DNA of 11,932 nucleotides from Candidatus Falkowiibacteriota bacterium. GTDB lineage: Bacteria > Patescibacteriota > Patescibacteriia > Patescibacteriales > UBA12465. A program made the position numbers and the translations under genes. The stretch is taken from positions 1 to 11,932 of the forward strand of contig CAIMEI010000177.1 in NCBI GenBank assembly GCA_903839955.1, in the 5' to 3' direction. Numbering within the stretch: position 1 is the first letter of the stretch; each line of letters starts with the position of its first letter. A model generated the notes under the pieces. The model ran no database searches, was not told the DNA's origin, and saw only the letters and a program-made list of their open reading frames with translations. Below, piece by piece: positions 6,501 through 11,928 of the stretch.

Positions 6501-9350
6501 GCGAACTTTGGCGCTTGTTAAATATTGGCCGTTGAAATCAGCCTTCGCGTTCCAGTTGAGCGTGTAAGTAGTGTAAGTTGTATCGCTGACAGCTTTACTG
6601 CTAGTTGCCCCGGAAGTCATAGTGGTGCAAGAAACCCAAGTGCTGCCGTTCCAATATTGGAAAGATGGCTTAACAAAACCCGGAGAGACATTACCAGCGT
6701 GAGTGTCTGGGTCCAAAACTTGGTAAGAAATGTTGACATTGCCGCTACCATCTTCGCTAGCCGTAACATTCTGAAGTTGCGGCGGGGCATTAACAATATA
6801 CTTAACCGTCACCCCGCTGACCGTCGGGGTCAACGAGTTATCTCCCGTAGTCAAGGTAATTTTGTATTGCCACCATTGGTTGGTGCCGCTGGAAGTGATG
6901 GCGCTCGGAAGTGCCGATAATGGGCAAGTAACCACGCCGTTTGTTTTGGTGCAGTGATTACTTGCATCCGTAAAATCATACCAAGTGGAAGAAGCCAGGG
7001 CGGCTTGACTGGCGGCGGTGCGGATAGAAAGAGTGGCTTCCGTGCTGGTCGGCAATACTAAATCTTCAGTCATTCCCAGGGCGGAAATAATATTGGTTGC
7101 ATCAATTGAATTATAGGACGAAGAAGTGAGCGTCTGATTGCTTGGATAATAATTATAGTTAAAAGTGATGTCGCTCAAAGATGGAGAAACCAAACTATTG
7201 GTGGTCCCCATCACGACCTGATATTGGACATAACGGCTAGCGCCCAGGCCACTAATACTCGCCCCGCTAGCGACGCCGTTCTGCCAAGCCGTCCAGGTAC
7301 CATCATTGGGATTGGTGCTGTTTCCAGCGCGCACATTAACCGAAGCGCTGGTGCCGGTCGGGAGATTCATGGTGTAATTCGCCGTGGTAAGACCAATCGG
7401 CTTCAGGCCCAAGTCAATGACGCCGGAATTATAGGTGCCGGCAGAATAATATGTTATTGCCGAACCTGCATTAAAATTCACGCCGGGAGCAGAAAGCATT
7501 TGAACTGGAACGTAACTATAGTTCGTTGTGTTATTCGCTAGCTGACCATAATAATTACTACCCCAACCGTAGACGTTACCAGAGGAATCAATGGCGTAAG
7601 CTGAGTTATTGCTCGCACCAATAGAAACAACGTTTGTTAAAAAACCGCTGCCATTAAGCCCGTACACTTGTTTCGGATAAGAATAGCTTGTGAAGGAGTT
7701 GATTCCTAACTGGCCAGTACTATTATAACCCCAGCCCCAGACCGTGCCGTCGGATTTGAGAGCGTAGCTCGTCCAATCACCGCCAGCAATCGCCGTTACC
7801 CCAGTTAAGACCCCGGTGCCACCGGAACCAGTTACCTGAACGGGGAAAAAGCTATTGGTGGTGGTATTATTTCCTAATTGTCCCTTATTATTATAGCCCC
7901 AAGACCAGACAGTGCCGTCGGATTTGAGGGCCACCTCGGAATCAAAGCCGGCGCTAACCGCTGTTACTCCGGTCAGAAATCCGGTACCGCCCGGACCAAG
8001 CGTTTGCACGGGAACCCAGCTGCTGGTCGTGGTGCCATTTCCTAATTGACCATAATAATCGCCACCCCAGGACCAGACAGTGCCGTCGGAACGAGCGGCA
8101 TAAGCAGAATAGTCGCCGCCACCAGAAATTGAGGTAATGTTTGTTAAATATCCAGTACCGCCCGGACCAAGAGTCTGCACGGGAGTCTTGGAGCTATTGT
8201 TGGCGTTGTTTCCTAGCTCACCAACTGAATCGCCGCCCCAACCCCAGACCGTGCCGTCGGACTTGAGGACGTGAGCGGATTGATTACTAGAAGAAATCGC
8301 CACAACATTTGTTAAGTAGCCGGCGCCGCCTGGACCCATAACCTGGACGGGGTAATAGCTAGGAGCATTGGAGCCAGTGATACCCAGCTGACCAGTACTG
8401 TTGTACGCCCAAGACCAGACAGTGCCGTCGGACTTAAGGGCGTAGGAATTAAAGGTGCCGGCCGCGACCGCAATGACGTTGGTCAAATAGCCAACTCCAC
8501 CCGGACCGGGCACTTGGATCAGTAAAGAGCTATTGGTGGTCGTGCCATTTCCTAATTGGCCAGTGGAATTTTGACCGGCCGCCCAAACCGTACCATCAGA
8601 CTTTACAACAAGTATGTGTGAGGAGTTGGCACTAATGGAAATCGATGGCTTGGTAAAACTACTATTGGCGATCTGAATAGTGGCATTAGTACTCGTTCCG
8701 GAAACGGAAGTGCTAGCAAAAGACGCTCCGGAAAGATTAAATCCGGAAGTGGTCGTCCCGTCATCAGTTTGCGTTAAGCTGCCAGCGGTCGGTGCTAATT
8801 GCAAGGCTGTGCCGCTATTAACAACGGCAATGCCCGCATCTTTGGCCGAATAATTGTTCCAAGCTGATTGATTGTCAGGATGGGTCGCCGAATTAACGCT
8901 TAAGCCGCCCGACCAGTTCGTCTGCGAAAAAACATAAGTAGCGGCATCGGCCGGATGATTACTAAAAACCAAAGAAATAATAATTCCGGCCAAAACCAGA
9001 GCGGTAACCGCCTGGCGCCATAGCTTTTTTGCAAAAAAACCGTGGATTATCTTAATTTCTCTAGCCAAAAATTTCTCCAAAGACTTTCCAGGCAAATAGG
9101 CTGGGGTGAAAAATGAAATCGCTGGCTTGGCTATCTTTTTGCTCTGCAAGCTCCTTGTTCTTTCAACGTGGACTTTCGGCCTTACTACTTTCAAGCGGCT
9201 GGGTCGAATAGTTTGCTTGTCCTTATTAATTCGAAAAGTCTGATTTTTTTTCTTGAAAACAACCGTATGTTTCGGCTTTTTAGCATCGTTAAAGTAGGCC
9301 TCCAGGGTCTTGGGTCTGCTTTTGATGATGTTTCTTAGCCGCAACTTCAT
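1..9350 (-). CDS. Giant modular surface protein, RCC1 propeller plus fibronectin III array (C-terminus outside window)
   Basis: A single open frame runs from the ATG at 9350-9348 to the left edge without a stop, giving about 3115 residues and an unfinished C-terminus. It begins 3 nt after the permease stop, with no strong Shine-Dalgarno, so translation is probably coupled. Order of parts: basic N-terminus (residues 1-110), hydrophobic segment (about 112-132), leader domain, seven RCC1 repeats (about 232-620), two beta-sandwich-like domains, cadherin-like and Ig-like segments, Fn3 domains, 13 tandem Fn3-like units (about 1376-2641), two degenerate units, a helical spacer, and further Fn3-like domains. 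It is rich in Ser, Thr, Asn and Gly. I saw only three cysteines, all encoded between 6620 and 6960. I see no catalytic motif. The architecture suggests a long secreted or cell-anchored stalk with a binding head, probably for adhesion or envelope structure. That role is inferred. A sorting signal, if any, would lie beyond the window. Confidence 0.93.
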   Translation of the reverse strand, partial: MKLRLRNIIKSRPKTLEAYFNDAKKPKHTVVFKKKNQTFRINKDKQTIRPSRLKVVRPKVHVERTRSLQSKKIAKPAISFFTPAYLPGKSLEKFLAREIKIIHGFFAKKLWRQAVTALVLAGIIISLVFSNHPADAATYVFSQTNWSGGLSVNSATHPDNQSAWNNYSAKDAGIAVVNSGTALQLAPTAGSLTQTDDGTTTSGFNLSGASFASTSVSGTSTNATIQIANSSFTKPSISISANSSHILVVKSDGTVWAAGQNSTGQLGNGTTTNSSLLIQVPGPGGVGYLTNVIAVAAGTFNSYALKSDGTVWSWAYNSTGQLGITGSNAPSYYPVQVMGPGGAGYLTNVVAISSSNQSAHVLKSDGTVWGWGGDSVGELGNNANNSSKTPVQTLGPGGTGYLTNITSISGGGDYSAYAARSDGTVWSWGGDYYGQLGNGTTTSSWVPVQTLGPGGTGFLTGVTAVSAGFDSEVALKSDGTVWSWGYNNKGQLGNNTTTNSFFPVQVTGSGGTGVLTGVTAIAGGDWTSYALKSDGTVWGWGYNSTGQLGINSFTSYSYPKQVYGLNGSGFLTNVVSIGASNNSAYAIDSSGNVYGWGSNYYGQLANNTTNYSYVPVQMLSAPGVNFNAGSAITYYSAGTYNSGVIDLGLKPIGLTTANYTMNLPTGTSASVNVRAGNSTNPNDGTWTAWQNGVASGASISGLGASRYVQYQVVMGTTNSLVSPSLSDITFNYNYYPSNQTLTSSSYNSIDATNIISALGMTEDLVLPTSTEATLSIRTAASQAALASSTWYDFTDASNHCTKTNGVVTCPLSALPSAITSSGTNQWWQYKITLTTGDNSLTPTVSGVTVKYIVNAPPQLQNVTASEDGSGNVNISYQVLDPDTHAGNVSPGFVKPSFQYWNGSTWVSCTTMTSGATSSKAVSDTTYTTYTLNWNAKADFNGQYLTSAKVRVTVSDSEPANSTATLASSAFTIDTISPVISSVLLDSRSDAQNNITVSATDNTMAGLLMKFSNNSDLSPDGTNVNSGTWVAYASTSSWTFANTNPGLYYQFKDAYGNTSNAGSISRVDLPAKPSNIIYQDVSNIGTSDWREFIAWGKVPVPTLGFKEYDIYRSTDGTNFQQIATQTDRTINYVMDGDLDTHTIYYYRVDTKDNSGNVSAYSNVISDRPDGKGGSDLTPPTISNIVISSVTAGSALVTWDTDKLSNSAVAYTTNNSGNFTGALSTGVSSMVDNAGHLGQHSVFLSGLTPGQTYYIQVSSIDASSNVGTSGQGMSFTTLSGPVISNVSAASIQNTGATVAWSTTVAADSEVYYSTSSSLTSPVEVALNNNTTDHVVSLTGLQPAKTYYFYVKSGVSEDRNIINGQVSYYNLITTSDSIPPVITFDPVAGVTNESDTSVILSWTTDKPATSTIEYGTSTAYGVKVINNNLDTDHTVLLTGLTRGTFYHFKLEDADSNGNFAFLDGLTFATQDHTDVTPPVITFDPAANITSVTENSALVSWTTNEMATSSIEYGTSASYGSVYRNDNFNTNQAFALTGLTRGTTYHFRLNSTDPSGNATSSGDYTFTTQADLTPPVITFDSNSGVTKRLEHAVEISWSTNEIAASSVEYGTSTSYGSRVDNSDLNTDHVFDLSVLAKGTLYHFRLSNVDASGNIATSSDYTFMTEDLTDYTPPTITFNPSSGVSGLTENSALVSWTTNEMATSSIEYGTSTAYGSVYANNNFNTNQAFALSGLAKGTTYHFRLNNTDPSGNATSSGDYTFTTPDYTDRIPPVITFDPNSGITNRSENVAEISWTTDKLATSTIQYGTSTSYGLITSNNNLNVNHVFDLSSLAKGTLYHFRLNNTDASGNATSSSDYTFMTEDLTDYTPPTITFDSSSGVSGVTENSARIAWTTSEMATSSIEYGTSTAYGSVYANNYFNTNQAFDLTGLTRGTTYHFRLHSTDPSGNATSSGDYTFTTQADVTPPVITFDPNNSVSELTETSVRISWTTNKMATSSIDFGTDQTYGTSLVNSNFNTNQSIAITGLSKGTTYHFRLNDTDASGNTASSVNYTFATPDYADKIPPVITFDPATGVAGVTENSALISWTTNEMATSKIEYGTSTDYGSVYNNYNLNTNQAFSLIGLTRGTTYHFKLFSTDFSGNVASSSDYTFTTQADVTPPVITFDPTINITGITENSALVSWITNEMATSSIEYGTSTAYGSVYNNDNFNIGQAFTLSDLARGTTYHFRLHSTDASGNTVTSSDYTFTTQADLTPPVITFDSSSGITDRLENEVEISWSTDKLATSSIEYGTSTSYGTRISNHNLNSNHIFDLTGLTKGTLYHFRLNNADASGNATSSGDFTFITEDLTDYTPPSITFDPSTGVSGITETSARVAWTTSEMATSSVEYGTSTAYGSIYSNNNFNTNQAFILTGLVKGEVYHFRMNSTDASGNATSSSDYTFATPDYSDKTAPVITFDPNTGITNRGETSVTISWATNELSTSSIEYGTSTNYNNVALSNDLNTDHVFVLNGLSRGTVYNFRIKSADPSGNLVTMDNLGFVTEDSFDKVPPVITFDPSGSISEVTETSVRISWTTNELATSSIDFGTDETYGNSLVNNNFNTNQSIIITGLTKGTNYHFRLNNTDVGGNLATSSDLTFTTLDYTDKVPPVISGVSPAQVLDTSATIVWTTDKPASSVVNYGLSAGNYTDSVSDPLYNYSHSIILKNLQIKSTYYFKATSVDSNGNTAIGTEGSFTTQDTLVAGATTTTIVVNTGGGTTVIDNSDKVPPVISQVSVNNVDSGQATVVWNTNEAADSMVEFGSTNTYGSVSASRTTTTNHSEVLDNLLPDTQYYYRITSADGSGNVSQPYASTFTTPALFSEPTSSAPDNGLGASSTPTDQAANDSKFTEMLQKTINFIKQAAKTVSLSVLESSLVDQQNTLRELSALTPGPKLVSGPTIKTWEDMAIVSWDTDQKTNSLVSFAGPGVSPNNQAQAQEVGNSEVFAQNHQVVLSGLQPGTTYNYILRGQTPIGSSLSTPVAQFTTLVKAAKVDNYVADKISNTKASFRWVSSIPTDSTVRITPYRNNVLASDETKIVNDPMMTSIHEVSIDTFEPGVFYRVDLSGRDSLNNTLSQSIDTFSTTN
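588..791 (-). other. Ser/Thr-rich spacer and helical segment between Fn3 domains
   Basis: About 68 residues break the beta-sandwich pattern. The first part is a flexible spacer (SEPTSSAPDNGLGASSTPTD). The second looks alpha-helical, with FTEMLQKTINFIKQAAKTV and then VLESSLVDQQNTLREL, which show heptad-like spacing of hydrophobic residues. A short coiled coil or a packing helix is possible. It marks a change from the regular stalk to a distinct C-terminal part. Confidence 0.55.
792..1427 (-). repeat. Two degenerate Fn3-like units after the array
   Basis: Unit 14 (1427 to about 1068) keeps PPVISGVSP, TIVWTTDKPASSVVNYG, and YYFKATSVDSNGN. It ends in a low-complexity linker rich in Thr, Val and Gly (TTTTIVVNTGGGTTV), making it longer than the array units. 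Unit 15 (about 1067 to 792) has PPVISQVSVNNVDSG, VVWNTNEAADSMVEFGS, and TQYYYRITSADGSGN. Both lost the invariant YHF motif of the array, which becomes YYF and YYY, and sequence similarity to their neighbours falls off sharply here. Confidence 0.75.
1428..5225 (-). repeat. Tandem array of 13 fibronectin III-like units (96 or 98 residues each)
   Basis: Every unit starts at a PPVITFDP-like motif, then has SWTTNEMATSSIEYGTSTAY or a variant, N.N.NTNQAF, LTGL.RGTTYHFRL, STD.SGNATSS and a TFTTQAD-like linker. In protein order the units are 5225-4932, 4931-4644, 4643-4350, 4349-4056, 4055-3762, 3761-3474, 3473-3180, 3179-2892, 2891-2604, 2603-2310, 2309-2016, 2015-1722 and 1721-1428. Lengths are exactly 288 or 294 bases, so all are in frame. 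The fold is the Fn3 type at the N-terminus of purple acid phosphatases, here without any phosphatase domain. No cysteine is present. Units fall into subtypes (see findings). The likely role is a long extended stalk. Identity between units is high even at the DNA level, with exact matches of 40 and 55 bases. Confidence 0.92.
5226..6150 (-). other. Three fibronectin III domains ahead of the tandem array
   Basis: Domain 1 (about 6150-5845) is the most classical Fn3. It has PAKPSNI at its start, a FIAWGKVPV strand, YDIYRSTDGTNF, and TIYYYRVDTKDNSGNVSAYS. Domain 2 (about 5835-5520) has LTPPTISNIVISS, ALVTWDTDKLSNSAVAY, and HSVFLSGLTPGQTYYIQVSS. Domain 3 (about 5520-5226) has GPVISNVSAASI, TVAWSTTVAADSEVYYSTS, and HVVSLTGLQPAKTYYFYV. 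Domains 2 and 3 have the purple-acid-phosphatase N-terminal flavour of Fn3 (W.T....S.V.Y, then H.V.L.GL.P...Y). They grade into the more regular units that follow, so the array probably grew from such domains. Confidence 0.8.
6151..6784 (-). other. Cadherin/VCBS-like and Ig-like segments of the giant protein
   Basis: The segment 6784 to about 6436 opens with PPQLQNVTASEDGSGNVNIS and includes YQVLDPDTHAGN, and later KVRVTVSDSEPAN, typical of cadherin-like or Ig-like modules in bacterial surface proteins. The next segment, about 6435-6151, starts ISPVISSVLLDSRSD and contains NITVSATDNT and YQFKDAYGNTS, as in Ig-like domains of the 'D..GN' type. Such modules act as rigid spacers, and calcium binding is possible for the first. 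Family assignment is by overall pattern only. Confidence 0.45.
6785..7485 (-). other. Two beta-sandwich-like domains in the giant protein
   Basis: The first (7485 to about 7142) has the pattern Y.AGTYNSGVIDLG, then a TWTAWQNG stretch, SRYVQYQV, and SPSLSDITFNYNYYP. The second (about 7141 to 6785) repeats the ending as QWWQYKITL and TPTVSGVTVKY. This layout (boundary strand giving VIDLG, a central tryptophan pair, a YVQY strand and a P.L..VTF.Y terminal strand) resembles beta-sandwich modules, some carbohydrate-binding, seen in many bacterial surface proteins. I recognise the pattern but not a specific family. Two of the protein's three cysteines are here (HCTKTNGVVTCP, near 6945-6980) and are spaced so that they could form a small disulfide loop. 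Confidence 0.5.
7486..8655 (-). repeat. Seven RCC1-type repeats, predicted seven-bladed beta-propeller
   Basis: Seven units of about 55-57 residues each carry a version of KSDGTVWSWG followed by a G(Q/E)L(G/A) motif. The SDG cores lie near 8595, 8427, 8256, 8085, 7917, 7747 and 7577, a spacing of about 170 bases. Between cores, most units have a PVQ..G.GG.G.LTNV stretch, as expected for the RCC1/regulator-of-chromosome-condensation family. Seven units match the number needed to close one RCC1 propeller. The first unit (VWAAGQN) and the last (SSGNVYGWG, ending QLA) are the most divergent. In bacteria such propellers are found in secreted proteins and are generally taken as binding surfaces. 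Guanine nucleotide exchange, as in eukaryotic RCC1, is not implied. Confidence 0.9.
8656..8941 (-). other. Beta-rich leader domain of the giant protein
   Basis: About 95 residues just after the hydrophobic segment. The segment opens with YVFSQTNWSGG, continues with a W..YSAKDAGI stretch, and ends in a Thr/Ser-rich region with STSVSGTST and ATIQIANSS. From memory, similar openings (aromatic, QT.W.GG, later YSAKDA) occur at the mature N-terminus of other Patescibacteria secreted proteins. I cannot name a family, and the boundaries are approximate. Confidence 0.4.
8942..9350 (-). other. Basic N-terminal extension and export/anchor segment of the giant protein
   Basis: Residues 1 to about 110 are strongly basic, with many Lys and Arg, and lack a hydrophobic stretch. 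A hydrophobic run follows (AVTALVLAGIIISLVFS, about 114-130), then HPADAAT, where Ala-Asp-Ala near residue 136 could be a signal peptidase I site. A normal signal peptide has only a few residues before its core, so this N-region is unusually long. No ATG lies closer to the core. A TTG at about residue 90, preceded by GGAAAG, could be an internal start, but the ATG at 9350 sits directly behind the permease stop and is favoured. If uncleaved, the segment would be a type II membrane anchor with a basic cytoplasmic tail. Confidence 0.7.
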
Positions 9351-9353
9351 AAA

Positions 9354-10544
9354 TTATTTATACTTCAGGGCGTCCAAAGGATTAAGCTTAGCCGCGCGCC
9401 GAGCGGGATAGAGGCCGGTGAGAAAACCCGTGAGAACGGAAAAGGAAATGACAAACAAAATAAACCAACTGGGGCTATAAAACAAATCCAGAGCTTGGCC
9501 GCCAAAGTTTTTGGCCATCACATTAATGGAAAAATTAAATACTTTTCCACAAATATAGCCAATCGCCAAACCACTGCAGCCGCCGAGGAAACCCATGATC
9601 ACCGACTCCAAAAGAAATAAGCCGGCCACATCGCGGTTGGTGACGCCGATAGAACGCATAATGCCGATTTCTTGCGTCCTCTCCAAAAGAGCAATGGTCA
9701 TTGTATTGAACATGCCAATGGCGGAAACGATCAAGGCGATTAGACCAAAAACACCCAAGACAATCTGAATAATGGAAAAAATCTTTTTCGTTTGAGTGAT
9801 AGTGTCCGAAAGTGAAGACACCATGAAACCTTGATGAACGATGTTGTCTCTAACGGTGGCTAAGTCTTGCTCAGTTTTGACCTTGACTCGCAAGTCGGAA
9901 TAAGGCGGGAGCTCGATACCGGTAACCGTGTTAATTGGCGCATAAATAAAATTGGTATCATCGTCGGTGACAATACCGACCACCGTGTAATCCGAGGGCA
10001 AGCTGGTCACTGCTGAAGAATCGCCGTCAGCGCTGGGAACAAATAAGTTCAATTTCACGGTTTGGCCGATAATATCAGTAGCCTTGGTGTAGCCGAAAAT
10101 TTTGGCAGTCGCCGAAGAGACAACTACCTCCGGGTCCTGGCTATTGGCAAATTCTCGACCGCCGGCAATCTTTACGCCGCTGAGCCGGAAATAAGGTTTG
10201 TCAACCAAGTTCACCAAGCCATCAGAAATCGACGAACCGTGAGCCAACTGTCCCGTCAAGCTAACCGTCGGACTAGTTTCCGCCACCGTCGGCATATTAT
10301 TAATTGCTCCGACTTCATTTTTATCCAACACCACCAACTTTGACGGTGAAGTAACATCAAGCGTGAGAACGGAATCGGTGGTCGTGATTTTCCCTAAAAT
10401 AACATTCTGCAAACCATAGCCCAGGGAAACCAAGAAAAAGACCGCGGCAATGCCGATGCCTAAGCCCAAAACAGTCAAAACCGTCCGACTGGTGTTGGTC
10501 CTAAAAGAGCGAACTGATAAAATGGCCAAGTCTCTTATTTTCAT
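9354..10544 (-). CDS. MacB/FtsX-family ABC transporter permease
   Basis: A 396-residue membrane protein with the MacB/LolC/FtsX (type VII ABC) layout: one N-terminal helix (about 22-42), a large extracytoplasmic domain (about 43-256, the MacB periplasmic-core type), then three helices (about 258-282, 306-333, 360-378). ERTQEIGIMRSIGV (288-301) is the usual cytoplasmic stretch that contacts the ATPase, and LYPARRAAKLNPLDAL near the C-terminus is a family hallmark. The ATG at 10544 is chosen, 4 nt after the ATPase stop. An upstream in-frame TTG at 10568 would add eight residues and overlap the ATPase gene, and the hydrophilic start MKIRDLAI looks more natural. It presumably forms a homodimer with two ATPase subunits. 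Family members export peptides, lipoproteins or toxins, or transmit force without transport. No membrane-fusion partner (MacA) is seen here. Confidence 0.92.
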   Translation of the reverse strand: MKIRDLAILSVRSFRTNTSRTVLTVLGLGIGIAAVFFLVSLGYGLQNVILGKITTTDSVLTLDVTSPSKLVVLDKNEVGAINNMPTVAETSPTVSLTGQLAHGSSISDGLVNLVDKPYFRLSGVKIAGGREFANSQDPEVVVSSATAKIFGYTKATDIIGQTVKLNLFVPSADGDSSAVTSLPSDYTVVGIVTDDDTNFIYAPINTVTGIELPPYSDLRVKVKTEQDLATVRDNIVHQGFMVSSLSDTITQTKKIFSIIQIVLGVFGLIALIVSAIGMFNTMTIALLERTQEIGIMRSIGVTNRDVAGLFLLESVIMGFLGGCSGLAIGYICGKVFNFSINVMAKNFGGQALDLFYSPSWFILFVISFSVLTGFLTGLYPARRAAKLNPLDALKYK

Positions 10545-10548
10545 AAAC

Positions 10549-11916
10549 CTAACGTTCTTTGTGACCAATTAGCCACAGCTCTAAGCGCTTCACGATTTTA
10601 TTGGTCAGGCGCCGGTCCAGAGCGGCACCGCCCTTGGAAAATGATTGATTCAAGAGGCGCGACAACTCCTTGCGATCAATCTGGCCGCGTAAGCGCGCAG
10701 TAATTGCCTCGTCAATAATTGCTAGACTGCGATGGCGCTTTAATTTGATGTTGAGCTCGTCAAAAATAGCGCGACGCAGAAAAACTTCTTGGTGCGCTTC
10801 TTGCGCTAATAATTTCCCCGAAGGCAAACTATCATCTTCGTCATCGCGATGCGGCAAATCTTCACCAATTTTCAATTCTTTGGCCAAGGCCGCCAACTTC
10901 TTGGTGATTTTTTTGGCCGTCCGGCTGTCCAGACCCAAGCCGCCCTCCTCTGGATTGACATCTAAAAACTCAAAAACTCCAGAAAAATCATTTTTGCTAT
11001 TTAAAGCTAACTCAATTTTCTCGTGTAGGCGGTCAAAATCATCAACCACCAAATCGGCCAAAGCCAGAGTGGCCAAATTTTTGGCCTGATAAGACAGCAA
11101 CAGCGAAGAAGGTCCTTGCGGTTTGAGGCGGGAATACTGTTCTGAAAGGAATTTGAATTCTTTTACCTTTGTCCCGGCCTGCTGCGCTCCAGCGGCCACT
11201 TCTTCTTTGACTACCAGGCCGCCGCCGCTTTCCCCCACGGCGCGATTTATCTTGGTGTCCACTAGTTTGCCGTCCTTGATAAAAAATACCTTATGAGCAA
11301 TATCTAAATAAGTCGGGTCATGGGTTACTAAAATAACGGTCTTCTTGAAATTGGTGTTCAAATCTTTAAGCAATTGCACTACTTCGTTAGCCGAATGTGA
11401 ATCCAGGTTTCCCAAAGGCTCATCAGCCAAAATGATGTGCGGGTTGTTGACCACTGCCCGGCAAATAGCGACGCGCTGTTGTTGTCCACCGGACAATTCA
11501 CGCGGTAATTTATTGGCCTGCGCCCCCACGCCGAAACGAGTTAACAGGTCCATCGCGGTTTTTTGGCGCTCCAGCGGCTTAACTCCGGCCGCCATCATCG
11601 GCAAAGCAACATTCTGGATGATGCTTAAGGTGGGAATCAAATAAAAAGCCTGAAAAACCATGCCAATGGTGTTTCGAAAATGCAACTCTTTCTCCCGAGA
11701 AGACATGTGCGGCAAGCTTTTTCCCTGAATCATCACCTCGCCTTCAATGCCCGTTTCCAGTCCGGCGATTGAGTACAATAAAGTGGATTTTCCACAGCCT
11801 GAAGGACCGAAGAAAATAATAAATTCCCCCTCGGAAATAGAGATGTTGATGTTGTCTAGGGACTTAACTTCGTTACTCTGACCGGGAAAATAAGTCACGC
11901 TCAAATTAGACGTCAC
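10549..11916 (-). CDS. MacB/LolD-type ABC transporter ATPase with long C-terminal extension
   Basis: Residues 1-225 form a complete nucleotide-binding domain: Walker A GPSGCGKST (37-45), Q-loop glutamine 89 in GMVFQ, signature LSGGQQQ (141-147), Walker B IILADE (161-166) with catalytic Glu166, D-loop NLDS (170-173) and switch His199. It should power the adjacent permease. LolD/MacB ATPases usually end near residue 225-240. Here about 230 extra residues follow: a Gly/Ala linker (228-250), then charged, probably helical sequence with two related halves (about 288-345 and 399-449). I recognise no domain in this tail. The start at 11916 is GTG with an AAGGGG six bases upstream. The frame is open to the right edge (VKGQI before the GTG), so a start just outside the window cannot be excluded. 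The TAG stop lies 4 nt before the permease ATG. Confidence 0.93.
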   Translation of the reverse strand: MTSNLSVTYFPGQSNEVKSLDNINISISEGEFIIFFGPSGCGKSTLLYSIAGLETGIEGEVMIQGKSLPHMSSREKELHFRNTIGMVFQAFYLIPTLSIIQNVALPMMAAGVKPLERQKTAMDLLTRFGVGAQANKLPRELSGGQQQRVAICRAVVNNPHIILADEPLGNLDSHSANEVVQLLKDLNTNFKKTVILVTHDPTYLDIAHKVFFIKDGKLVDTKINRAVGESGGGLVVKEEVAAGAQQAGTKVKEFKFLSEQYSRLKPQGPSSLLLSYQAKNLATLALADLVVDDFDRLHEKIELALNSKNDFSGVFEFLDVNPEEGGLGLDSRTAKKITKKLAALAKELKIGEDLPHRDDEDDSLPSGKLLAQEAHQEVFLRRAIFDELNIKLKRHRSLAIIDEAITARLRGQIDRKELSRLLNQSFSKGGAALDRRLTNKIVKRLELWLIGHKER

Positions 11917-11922
11917 AATTTG

Positions 11923-11928
11923 CCCCTT
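11923..11928 (-). promoter_or_regulatory. Possible Shine-Dalgarno for the ABC ATPase GTG start
   Basis: On the minus strand AAGGGG precedes the GTG by six bases (CAAATT), a good spacing for a ribosome binding site. It supports starting the ATPase at 11916, although the same bases are also in frame as Lys-Gly codons if the gene begins further right. Confidence 0.4.

Noticed and set aside
5864..7541. Open frames at 5864-6259, 5931-6167, 6313-6567, 6525-6920 and 7224-7541
   Set aside because: All overlap the giant gene, whose own frame gives coherent Fn3, Ig-like and beta-sandwich domains. The alternatives show no domain pattern and no plausible start signals.
7486..8655. RCC1 repeats as evidence of a eukaryotic nucleotide exchange factor or host-cell effector
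   Set aside because: RCC1-type propellers are common in bacterial secreted proteins, and nothing near them indicates GTPase binding or a secretion-system effector signal.
1..9350. Possible pseudogene or frameshifted giant gene, because no single long frame is closed inside the window
   Set aside because: The frame set by the ATG at 9350 (codons starting at multiples of three on the plus coordinates) holds at every repeat boundary and at the left edge, with no stop met. It is simply unfinished at the window border.
9351..9353. A terminator or promoter between the permease and the giant gene
   Set aside because: Only three bases separate them and no hairpin with a T-run is seen around the junction.
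10062..11644. Plus-strand frames 10062-10343, 10670-11089 and 11345-11644
   Set aside because: They are antisense to the permease and ATPase, whose motifs are complete and unambiguous.
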